Source of the DNA: Gilichinskyi gelida
Lineage (GTDB): Bacteria > Acidobacteriota > Thermoanaerobaculia > Gp7-AA8
DNA: 64,000 nucleotides
Assembly (NCBI GenBank): GCA_038040385.1
Contig: JBBPII010000001.1
Span: 62,001-126,000, forward strand
Direction: 5' to 3'
Positions 57,606 through 64,000 of this stretch are shown here, one piece after another (positions within the stretch are counted from its first letter, which is position 1; the number at the start of each line of letters is the position of its first letter). A model generated the notes under the pieces. That model was not told where the DNA came from and ran no database searches. It saw nothing but the letters and a program-made list of their open reading frames with translations. Position numbers and translations under genes: made by a program.

Positions 57606-58949
57606 ATGCGCGATCTCTGCTTCGTGCTGATGCCCTTCGGCCGCAAGCCCGACGTCGCCGGCATGGTCGACTTCGACGCCGTCTATCGCGATCTGATCGC
57701 CCCCGCCATCGCCGACGCCGATCTCGAGCCGCTCCGCGCCGACGAAGAGATGACCGGCGGCGTCATTCACAAGCAGATGTTCGAGCGCCTCATCCTCTGC
57801 CGCTTCGCGGTGGCCGATCTGACCAGCGCGAACGCGAACGTCTTCTACGAGCTCGGCATCCGCCACGCCGCGCGGCCGGGGACGACTGTCCTGGTGTTCG
57901 CCGAGGGGCGCGGCCAGTTGCCGTTCGACGTCGGACCGCTGCGCGCGATGTCCTATCGCCTGGATGCCGCAGGCGTCCCCACCGACCTCGCCGCGGCGCG
58001 GGCGAAGCTGAAGGAGCGGCTGCTCGACGCGAAGGAGGCGGCGGAGAAGGACGTGCGCGGCGGCGACAGCCCGTTGCATGAGCTGGTCGACGGCGACTCG
58101 TTTCCGGAGATCGCGCGCCTGAAGACCGACGTCTTCCGCGACCGGGTGGAGTACGCCGCCGAGGCCAAGCGCAAGCTCGCCGAGGGGAGAAAACGCGGTG
58201 TCGAGGCGCTGCGGGAGATCGAAGGCGCCCTGGGGTCGCCCGCCGATGTCGAGTCGGCCGTGCTCATCGATCTCTTGCTGTCCTACCGCGGCGTGAAGGC
58301 GTGGGCGGAGATGATCGATCTGGTGCGGCGGATGCCGGCGCCGCTCGCCGCGTCGGTCATGGTGCAGGAGCAGCTCGCCCTGGCGCTCAATCGCGCCGGA
58401 CGGGGCGAGGAGGCGGAGCGAATCCTCCGCGATCTCATCGCCAACCGCGGGCCGAGCAGCGAGACCTACGGCATCCTCGGCCGGGTGTACAAGGATCGAT
58501 GGGATGCCGCGGTGAAGGCGGGCGAAACCATCCGCGCGCGCGCGTTGCTGGAGAAGGCCATCGACGCGTACAGCAAGGGCTTCGAAGCCGACTGGCGCGA
58601 CGCCTACCCGGGGATCAACGCCGTGACGCTGATGGAGCTGAGAGAGCCTCCCGATCCGCGGCGCGAGCAGATGCTGCCGGTGGTTCGCTACGCCGCGACG
58701 CGGCGCGTGGCCGGCGGGCAGGCCGACTACTGGGACTTCGCCACGCTGCTGGAGCTTGCCGTCCTCGCTCGCGACGAACGCGCGGCCCTCGATGCGCTGG
58801 GCAACGCGCTCGCGCTGATCCGCGAGAGGTGGGAGCCGGAATCGACCGCCCGCAACCTCCGCCTCATCGACGCGGCGCGCGTCCGGCGCGGCGAGCCGCT
58901 GCCGTGGATGGCGGAAGTCCTCGCTGCGCTCGACAAAGCCGCGCGGTGA
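57606..58949 (+). CDS. Deoxyribosyltransferase-like plus TRAFs-binding (DUF4071) domain protein
   Basis: 447 residues, 4 bp after the hydrolase gene. The N-terminal ~130 residues, 'DLCFVLMPFGRKPDVAGMVDFDAVYRDLIAPAIADADLEPLRADEE' and 'FAVADLTSANANVFYELGIRHAARPGTTVLVF', are a nucleoside 2-deoxyribosyltransferase/TIR-like fold with 'DLT.AN.NVFYELG.RHA'. The remaining ~300 residues are the MAP3K TRAFs-binding (DUF4071) helical repeat domain ('EQLALALNRAGRGEEAERILRDLI', 'TYGILGRVYKDRWD', 'YSKGFEADWRDAYPGINAVTLMEL'). Such proteins have been proposed as nucleotide-sensing or NAD/nucleotide-degrading effectors in bacterial conflict systems. Direct role here is inferred. Confidence 0.82.
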   Translation: MRDLCFVLMPFGRKPDVAGMVDFDAVYRDLIAPAIADADLEPLRADEEMTGGVIHKQMFERLILCRFAVADLTSANANVFYELGIRHAARPGTTVLVFAEGRGQLPFDVGPLRAMSYRLDAAGVPTDLAAARAKLKERLLDAKEAAEKDVRGGDSPLHELVDGDSFPEIARLKTDVFRDRVEYAAEAKRKLAEGRKRGVEALREIEGALGSPADVESAVLIDLLLSYRGVKAWAEMIDLVRRMPAPLAASVMVQEQLALALNRAGRGEEAERILRDLIANRGPSSETYGILGRVYKDRWDAAVKAGETIRARALLEKAIDAYSKGFEADWRDAYPGINAVTLMELREPPDPRREQMLPVVRYAATRRVAGGQADYWDFATLLELAVLARDERAALDALGNALALIRERWEPESTARNLRLIDAARVRRGEPLPWMAEVLAALDKAAR

Positions 58950-59003
58950 GGACTACGATGTCGCACCCGCACGCTAGGAGCGCCTCGACGGCGCTCGTGT
59001 GCG

Positions 59004-59288
59004 ATGATCCTCGAAGCAATCTCCCTCGCTGCGCTGCTTTCCCGCCGGCCCGTCGACGAGCCGGTGGTCACCTGCCACCGCGGCACGGTGTCGTATCGAT
59101 TCGCAGGCACGCCCGGTACCACCTTCCACTACATGGGCGGCACGTACTCCGTTCCCGAAAAGGGATCCATCGAGTTGATCGGCCACGGCGGCGACCGTGC
59201 GTACCAGATCGGTGACCGCAGGCTGCCGCTCGAAGTGTGGCCGGTAGATGAGTTTGGGATGCGCACGGTGCCGCTGCCGGCACCGTGA
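59004..59288 (+). CDS. Small protein of unknown function
   Basis: 94 residues from ATG 59004. The first ~13 residues are mildly hydrophobic ('MILEAISLAALLS'); the rest is beta-rich ('VVTCHRGTVSYRFAGTPGTTFHYMGGTYSVPEKGSIELIGHGGDRAYQIGDRRLPL'). No family was recognised. It lies between the conflict-type operon and repeat B3. Confidence 0.5.
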   Translation: MILEAISLAALLSRRPVDEPVVTCHRGTVSYRFAGTPGTTFHYMGGTYSVPEKGSIELIGHGGDRAYQIGDRRLPLEVWPVDEFGMRTVPLPAP

Positions 59289-59290
59289 CC

Positions 59291-59393
59291 GGAACGCCGC
59301 CGTCCCGGCGGCTGGCCCGCGGGCGTCCCGCCCGCGCGTCCTCCCTCGGCGGCGGGACGCCGCCGGGCCAGCCGGCGGGACGCCGGCGTTCCC
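59291..59393. repeat. Palindromic intergenic repeat, family B copy 3
   Basis: GGAACGCCGCCGTCCCGGCGGCTGGCC... to ...GGGCCAGCCGGCGGGACGCCGGCGTTCC forms nested hairpins between the ends of convergent genes. It contains an intact GGGCCAGCCGG, the sequence hit by the IS110-type element in copy 1. Confidence 0.85.
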
Positions 59394-61424
59394 CTAGAGG
59401 AACGACACCGGCGCCTCGCGCACCGCGCGCTCCACGCTCTTCCGTTCCTCGGGCCCGAGCGACGCGGCGGGATCGCCGGCGATGGCGGCGGCGAGGTCGG
59501 TTTCGCCGTACGCCAGTCCGAGGCGCGCGGCGGCGAGCGACGCGCGCAGCGCCGACTGGCGCGTCTTCGCCTTGAGGAAGTCGACGAAGGCGCGCTCGAA
59601 CTCGTATGCCGCCGCCTCGTCATTCTGGAAGCGCGCCGCCTCCTGGAACGTGATCACCTGTTGCGTGGCCGAGCCCACGTTCGCCAGATAGCGCTTGGCC
59701 CACATCACGCGCGGCGGAAGCATTCGGGCGCGCGCCGCGGCGCTCGGGTAGTTCTTCTCGGTGAGGAGGGGCGGGATGGGGGCGGCGACCGATTTCTCGT
59801 ACGCGCGGGCGCGGCTGACCATCGCATCCTTCAAGGTGAAGACGGCGTAGGCGGCCGACGTGTCGTCGAGGGAGTGATGGCTGGCGAGAGCGTCGTCGAA
59901 TTCCTCCCACGCCTTGATGACCTCGCGCGCGGCGGCGGCGCGGCCGGCGATCAACGCGCCGCGCTGCGCAGGCGGCGCGGTCTCGATCGACGCTTGCGCC
60001 TCGACCATGCGGCGATACGCGGGAACGGACTTCACCGTCAGGTCGCGCACCAGGCTGTCGTACATCAGGACGTGCGAGAGCGGCGTCAACGCCCGGCGGT
60101 CCTTCGCGTCCGCCTTCGCCTTTGCCACCACCGCCGCCAGCGCGGCCGGCACCAGCTCCTCCGGCGCGCCGGGCTCCGCCTCGACCTCCGCGGCCGGCAG
60201 CGGATGGCTCAGATAGTTCTCTACGTAGCTGCGCGCCAGCGGCTGCAGGGCGAAGCCGCTGTCGGACGCCGGGCGCTTCAGCGCCGCGGCGCAGAGCATC
60301 GCCGCGTCGTGCTCCCCGGAGCGGGTGGGATTGGTGCGGAAGAGGATCAGCGCCTTCAGCGTGTCGATGTCGGCGTCGCGCTGTTCACCGAATTGCGCCT
60401 CCGCCTGTTCGATCCGCGACAGCGTGCGGTTGATGCCCGCCGGGGTCTGATAGAGCGCGGGCCGCGAGAGAACGTCGCGAAGCAGATCGATCTTCAGCGC
60501 GATGCCGCGGTGCGCGGTGTTGGCCGGCTCGAGGATCTTCAACTGCGAGGCGTGGTACCGCGCGTCGGGAAGGTCGAGCGCGTCGAGGCTCTTCTGCATC
60601 GCCGTCCGATGCATCTCCACCAGATTTTCGGTCGAGCCTCTTGGCAGGACCTTGAAGAAGATGAGGAAGAGGATGGCGATGCAGGCCGCGCCCGACACGA
60701 GCTGCCAGCCGAGGCGGTTGTGGACCTTGTTCCACCAGCCGGCGATGCGGCTCCAGAGCGTGCCGCCCGTCGGCCACGCGCCCGCGCTCTCCATGTACAC
60801 GCGCCACAGCGCCGCGGCGGCGAAGACCAGCAGGCAGGCGAAGCCGATGAGCCACAAGACGCCGCTGAACACAACCGCCGCCGCCTTCGCGGCGAAGGTC
60901 CCGACGTTGCCGAGCCGCTGCTCGGTGATCTGGTCGACCTGGTCGATGCGCGAGCCGATGCGCTCGTCGACGTCGGTGATGTTCGCCTTGAGCAGCGTGT
61001 CGACGTCGTAGAGGCGCGCGTTCAGGAGGTCGTCGACCTGCTGGATGCGCTTGGCGGCGATGGCGTCGATGCGGGAGATGTCCTTGTCCAGCATCGTGTC
61101 GACTTCCTTCAGCCGCGTCGCGGCGATGCGGTCCACCTGCCCGATGCGCTGCTCGAGCAGCACGTCGACGCCGCCGACCTGCCTGGTGATCAGCGCGTCG
61201 ACCTGGCCGAGGCGCGCGCCGGCGATCTGGTCGGCCTGCTCCAGGATCCTCCGTCCCGACGTCTCCGCAGAGTCGATGGTCGGCTGCGCGATCACGGCGA
61301 TGCCGGTGCCGACTTCTTTTTTTAGATCGATATTCTTGGCGACCTTGTCGCTGAACCAGCTCGCGCGGGCCGCCGATGACGCCAGGAGCATCGCTGCGAA
61401 TAACGCTGCACGGCGAGAGATCAT
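59394..61424 (-). CDS. Membrane protein with a hendecad coiled-coil array
   Basis: 676 residues. ATG 61424 is chosen as it gives a signal peptide (MISRRAALFAAMLLASSAARA). Residues ~50-170 consist of eleven consecutive 11-residue units, most of pattern V-D-x-L-L-x-x-R-I-x-x ('VDVLLEQRIGQ', 'VDRIAATRLKE', 'VDDLLNARLYD', 'VDERIGSRIDQ'), a hendecad coiled coil. Two transmembrane segments follow ('AAAVVFSGVLWLIGFACLLVFAAAALW' and 'SGAACIAILFLIFFKVLP'), then ~380 residues of alpha-helical, TPR-like sequence. The layout suggests a periplasmic stalk anchored in the membrane. No family was identified. Confidence 0.7.
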   Translation of the reverse strand: MISRRAALFAAMLLASSAARASWFSDKVAKNIDLKKEVGTGIAVIAQPTIDSAETSGRRILEQADQIAGARLGQVDALITRQVGGVDVLLEQRIGQVDRIAATRLKEVDTMLDKDISRIDAIAAKRIQQVDDLLNARLYDVDTLLKANITDVDERIGSRIDQVDQITEQRLGNVGTFAAKAAAVVFSGVLWLIGFACLLVFAAAALWRVYMESAGAWPTGGTLWSRIAGWWNKVHNRLGWQLVSGAACIAILFLIFFKVLPRGSTENLVEMHRTAMQKSLDALDLPDARYHASQLKILEPANTAHRGIALKIDLLRDVLSRPALYQTPAGINRTLSRIEQAEAQFGEQRDADIDTLKALILFRTNPTRSGEHDAAMLCAAALKRPASDSGFALQPLARSYVENYLSHPLPAAEVEAEPGAPEELVPAALAAVVAKAKADAKDRRALTPLSHVLMYDSLVRDLTVKSVPAYRRMVEAQASIETAPPAQRGALIAGRAAAAREVIKAWEEFDDALASHHSLDDTSAAYAVFTLKDAMVSRARAYEKSVAAPIPPLLTEKNYPSAAARARMLPPRVMWAKRYLANVGSATQQVITFQEAARFQNDEAAAYEFERAFVDFLKAKTRQSALRASLAAARLGLAYGETDLAAAIAGDPAASLGPEERKSVERAVREAPVSFL

Positions 61425-61471
61425 GAAGCGAGTGTATCCGAGGCGGTAAGATTGCCGGAAAGAGGCACAGC

Positions 61472-62518
61472 ATGAACGACAACTCATACGGCATCGAAGG
61501 GCTGGCGGACGACGACCGTCAATTCAAGGGATCGCGCTTCGCCGAGGTCCGCGACGCGATTTTCGCCAATCCATATCAGAAGGTGTGGGGCGCGCCCAGC
61601 GAGGCTGCCTTCGAGCGGTTCGCCGTCACCCTCGGCGGCGCCCTCCGTGGCATCCTTCCGTTCGGCAAGCCGTGGACGCTGCTCTCCGCCGCGCGCCGCG
61701 CGCTCGCTTCGCAGGCCGACCTCCGCTGGGGACCGGACCGCAAGGGCTACCGACGCCTGCTGCACGCCAACGCAATCTGCCTCACCGGCAAGTGGGAGAT
61801 CACCGAGGAGTCGCCGTACACCGGCTACTTCGCGACGGGGAGTCGCGGGCTGGTGATCGTGCGCTACTCGACCTGCTGCAAGGAAACGCGGCGCGGGCAC
61901 AACCGCTCGCTGTCGATGATCGGGCGCGTCTATCCGACCACCGATCCGAATCATCCGACTCCGCTGCCCACCGCGAGCTTCATCACCCAGGAGGACATCG
62001 GCGGCGTGAAGACCGCCAGCATCAATGAGGCGGTGCTGCGCAACGCGCCCGACACTACGCCGCTCCGCCGCGGCCTCGGCGCGCCGATCCTGATGCTCAG
62101 CGGCATCGCGTTCCAGATCGCCGAAACGCAGCCGACCATCCGTCAGGTCTACCAGATCGCGGAGCTCGGCAAGCCGGCCGGCACGCCCACGCGCAGTCCG
62201 GAGTTCATGCAGGTCACGATCGGGCCGGAGCAACCGGTCATCCCCGGCGACGATCTCGACTTCCGCGACGAGATCATGGCCCAGATCTACGACCGCGGTG
62301 ACGCCGCGCCCAAGCGCACGCTCACCTTCCGCATCGAGACCTCGGACACCGGCCGGACGCGCGGCAGCGCCGCGTTCAAGGAGTGGCGCGAGATCACCAA
62401 CTGGCGGCAGATCGGCACGATGACCTTCGACGCCGCCGCGGCGTCGCTCAACGGCGACCGCGTGGTGCACTTCAATCATCCGCCGTGGCGGAAAGACCGC
62501 AACGATCCGACGACGTAA
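61472..62518 (+). CDS. Catalase-superfamily-like haem protein (tentative)
   Basis: 348 residues. 'GYRRLLHANAICLTGKWEITEESPYTGYFATGSRGLVIVRYSTCCKE' resembles the catalase N-terminal haem-cavity segment (R-x-x-H-A-x-G...G-x-F...VRFS), with a His in the position of the catalytic histidine. Other catalase signatures, including the proximal R-x-x-x-Y haem-ligand motif, were not found. It may be a catalase-related peroxidase or lipoxygenase-associated protein, or a non-haem relative. It starts divergently 47 bp from the hendecad membrane-protein gene. Confidence 0.5.
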   Translation: MNDNSYGIEGLADDDRQFKGSRFAEVRDAIFANPYQKVWGAPSEAAFERFAVTLGGALRGILPFGKPWTLLSAARRALASQADLRWGPDRKGYRRLLHANAICLTGKWEITEESPYTGYFATGSRGLVIVRYSTCCKETRRGHNRSLSMIGRVYPTTDPNHPTPLPTASFITQEDIGGVKTASINEAVLRNAPDTTPLRRGLGAPILMLSGIAFQIAETQPTIRQVYQIAELGKPAGTPTRSPEFMQVTIGPEQPVIPGDDLDFRDEIMAQIYDRGDAAPKRTLTFRIETSDTGRTRGSAAFKEWREITNWRQIGTMTFDAAAASLNGDRVVHFNHPPWRKDRNDPTT

Positions 62519-62521
62519 GAC

Positions 62522-62612
62522 GGAACGCCGCCGTCCCGGCGGCTGGCTCGGCGGCGTCCCGCCGCCGAGAGCGAGACGCTCTCGGGCCAGCCGGCGAGGA
62601 CGCCGGCGCTCC
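62522..62612. repeat. Palindromic intergenic repeat, family B copy 4
   Basis: This is the closest uninterrupted match to copy 1: GGAACGCCGCCGTCCCGGCGG...GAGCGAGACGCTCTCGGGCCAGCCGGCGAGGACGCCGGCGCTCC. It provides the empty-site reference used to define the IS110-type element ends. Confidence 0.85.
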
Positions 62613-62912
62613 TAAGCGAAGCTCTCCATCCTGTAGTCCACTTGACAGAGTGGGCGCACTATCTTGCACGGCATCCGTCCACCTGCACGGCGCGATTCCC
62701 CGCACTGTGCGCGCGTGTGTGCAGCATCGATCACAAGCGCCTCGCGAAGCGCGCATCTACACGGAGAAGACAAATCGGACTCCGTACGAGAAGGCGCTAA
62801 AACCGTGCGTGCCGGACTACCAAGTCATAGCAGTGAACACCAATTTGTGGTCAGGCCTGCATGGTAGAAACGCGGGCCGCCTTACATAAGTCCGCATGCG
62901 AGCGATTGGCCA
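62613..62912. other. 300-bp intergenic region, no gene seen
   Basis: No credible ORF, RNA gene or strong hairpin is seen. TTGACA occurs at 62642-62647, but no well-spaced -10 box follows. Composition is lower in G+C than the flanks, so it may hold remnants of a deleted gene or regulatory sequence for the AraC-type gene downstream. Confidence 0.4.
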
Positions 62913-63257
62913 ATGGACCGTAGGATCAAAAGAGTCTTATCTCTGCTCGATCAGCAGTACAAGACGCCTCCATCTGTGGAGCAACTGGCCGACGCCGTCG
63001 GGTTGAGCGCTTCGCGCCTCGCGCATCTTTTTCGCGCCGAAGTCGGCCGGTCGATCCAGGGCTACATCGTCGAGCGGCGTCTGCAGATGGCGGCCATGCT
63101 CATCATGCAGACCGATGAGCGCATCTCGCAGATCGCCTACAGCGTCGGCTTCGGCGACGTCTCGAACTTCAATCACTCGTTCAAGCGCCGCTTTGGTATG
63201 TCGCCCCGGCAGTACCGCGCCAGTCACGATGCGTTGGGAGCCGAGCCCGCGCGGTGA
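62913..63257 (+). CDS. AraC-family HTH regulator (DNA-binding domain only)
   Basis: 114 residues covering only the two HTH motifs of AraC/XylS proteins: 'SVEQLADAVGLSASRLAHLFRAEVGRSIQGYIVERRLQMAAMLIMQTDERISQIAYSVGFGDVSNFNHSFKRRFGMSPRQYR'. No ligand-binding domain is present, as in SoxS/MarA-type activators. It converges with the di-heme peroxidase gene 12 bp downstream. Confidence 0.92.
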   Translation: MDRRIKRVLSLLDQQYKTPPSVEQLADAVGLSASRLAHLFRAEVGRSIQGYIVERRLQMAAMLIMQTDERISQIAYSVGFGDVSNFNHSFKRRFGMSPRQYRASHDALGAEPAR

Positions 63258-63269
63258 GTCCCATGAAGG

Positions 63270-64000
63270 TCAGAGAGCACGCATGAACGCCACCAGGTCC
63301 TTCTTCTCCTGATCGGCCAGCTTCACGCCGAGGATCAGATTGAAGAATTCGACGGTGTCGTCGAGCGTCAGCAGCCGGCCGTCGTGCAGGTACGGCGGCG
63401 AGTCCTTGATGCCGCGCAGCGGGAACGTCTTGATCTTGCCGTCCATCACCGCCATGTGATCGCGGATCACGCGCGGCTCGAAGAACCGGCCGGTCTGTAG
63501 ATCGTGCATGTTGTTGTCGGTGTAGTACGGCGGCATGTGGCAGGTCGAGCATTGCGCCTTGGCGAAGAAAACCGCCTGGCCGCGCAGCTCCGCCGGCGTG
63601 GCCTTGGCCGGATCGAGCTTGCCGTCGACGCCTAGCTTCGGCGCGGGGGGGAAGTCAAAGAGCTCCTCCATCTCCGCCATGAAGTGCACCTGGCTGCCGC
63701 GCTCCAGGACGTTGACGCCCTTCTTCGTGGCCATCACCGGGTCGCCGTCGAAGTAGGCGGCGCGCTGTTCGAACTCGGTGAAGTCCTCGACTGACTTGAG
63801 CGCGCGCTGCGATCCGAAGAGACGCTGGATGGCGATGCCGCGCAGGCTGGGCGTGTCGATGCGATGCCGGAACTCCTGCGGACGGATGTCGCCGACCAGA
63901 TGGGTGGCGGCGTTGGTGTGGCCGTTCACGTGGCAGTCGAAGCAGGTGACGCCGAGGCTCGGACGGGTCGACCGGCGGTCTTCGGTCCCGTTGAACTGCT
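63270..64000 (-). CDS. Di-heme cytochrome c peroxidase-like protein (partial)
   Basis: The frame is open through the right window edge (~243 residues seen, C-terminal part). Two haem motifs are visible: 'VTCFDCHVNGHTNAATHLVGD' near the window edge and 'AQCSTCHMPPYY'. The C-terminal region has 'FPLRGIKDSPPYLHDGRLLTLDDTVEFFNLILGVKLADQEKKDLVAFM', the typical MauG/cytochrome c peroxidase ending. These periplasmic enzymes reduce H2O2 or modify proteins with two c-type haems. The N terminus lies outside. Confidence 0.88.
   Translation of the reverse strand, partial: QFNGTEDRRSTRPSLGVTCFDCHVNGHTNAATHLVGDIRPQEFRHRIDTPSLRGIAIQRLFGSQRALKSVEDFTEFEQRAAYFDGDPVMATKKGVNVLERGSQVHFMAEMEELFDFPPAPKLGVDGKLDPAKATPAELRGQAVFFAKAQCSTCHMPPYYTDNNMHDLQTGRFFEPRVIRDHMAVMDGKIKTFPLRGIKDSPPYLHDGRLLTLDDTVEFFNLILGVKLADQEKKDLVAFMRAL

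Noticed and set aside
62642..62675. Sigma-70 promoter (TTGACA) before the AraC-type gene
   Set aside because: No acceptable -10 box at 16-18 bp spacing, and the gene starts about 270 bp away.
1..64000. CRISPR array
   Set aside because: No regularly spaced direct repeats with unique spacers; the repeats seen are dispersed palindromes.

Overview
The window is high-GC bacterial DNA, about 65% or more by eye, with lower-GC patches. No rRNA, tRNA or CRISPR array was recognised. The gene repertoire fits an Acidobacteriota-like organism: a Ser/Thr kinase fused to TolB-type propeller repeats, a 1,290-residue sortilin/BNR protein, DUF5666 and BACON secreted proteins, RedB, and abundant palindromic intergenic repeats. 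This assignment is an inference from gene content.

Layout. 1-9.5 kb: the end of a UvrD-like helicase, then a chemosensory cluster (REC-REC fragment, CheR, CheB, REC-PAS-histidine kinase, AraC-like HTH). The cluster is interrupted by a phosphoesterase gene that is itself split by a segment carrying a cytochrome P450. Two bacterial PH-domain membrane proteins follow. 9.5-18.5 kb: a secreted metalloprotease-like BACON protein, an ORF6N remnant, the phosphoketolase and acetate kinase pair (sugar phosphate to acetyl phosphate to acetate plus ATP), a DUF5666 lipoprotein, a TetR regulator with a palindromic operator, and an S41 protease. 18.5-20 kb: an IS110/IS1111-type element inserted in an intergenic repeat, with a candidate guide RNA in its right end. 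20-31 kb: an RlmN-type radical SAM enzyme, a roughly 2 kb M23 peptidase insertion bounded by 26-bp direct repeats, RedB with a kinase-less membrane sensor, a secreted intradiol dioxygenase, PPC and DUF4394 proteins, and the BNR protein.

31-40 kb is a mosaic island. A purine-type permease is frameshifted, and its last 657 bp recur 6,607 bp downstream carrying the same frameshift. Between the copies lie a zinc-ribbon protein, a complete 3.7 kb IS1595-family transposon (near-perfect terminal repeats, exact 8-bp target duplication) whose cargo includes a DUF262-HNH nuclease, HTH regulators and a HicB-like protein, plus HEPN-like and membrane-protein genes. VapBC and several gene remnants follow.

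40.7-52.3 kb is a co-directional block of nine oxidoreductase-related genes: BBE flavoprotein, c-type cytochrome, FAD-SLDH-like small subunit, GMC dehydrogenase with an Fe-S cysteine motif, tandem ABM protein, cytidine-deaminase-like protein, multicopper oxidase, cupredoxin, and a second large multicopper oxidase. It is the most coherent candidate for an uncharacterised pathway.

52.4-64 kb: the kinase-TolB protein; an overlapping trio of a PLP enzyme, an alpha/beta hydrolase-TPR protein and a deoxyribosyltransferase-like TRAFs-binding protein that resembles conflict/immune effectors; a membrane protein with eleven hendecad coiled-coil repeats; a catalase-fold-like protein; an AraC-type regulator; and a partial di-heme cytochrome c peroxidase. 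Three palindromic repeat families (A, B, C) punctuate the window.
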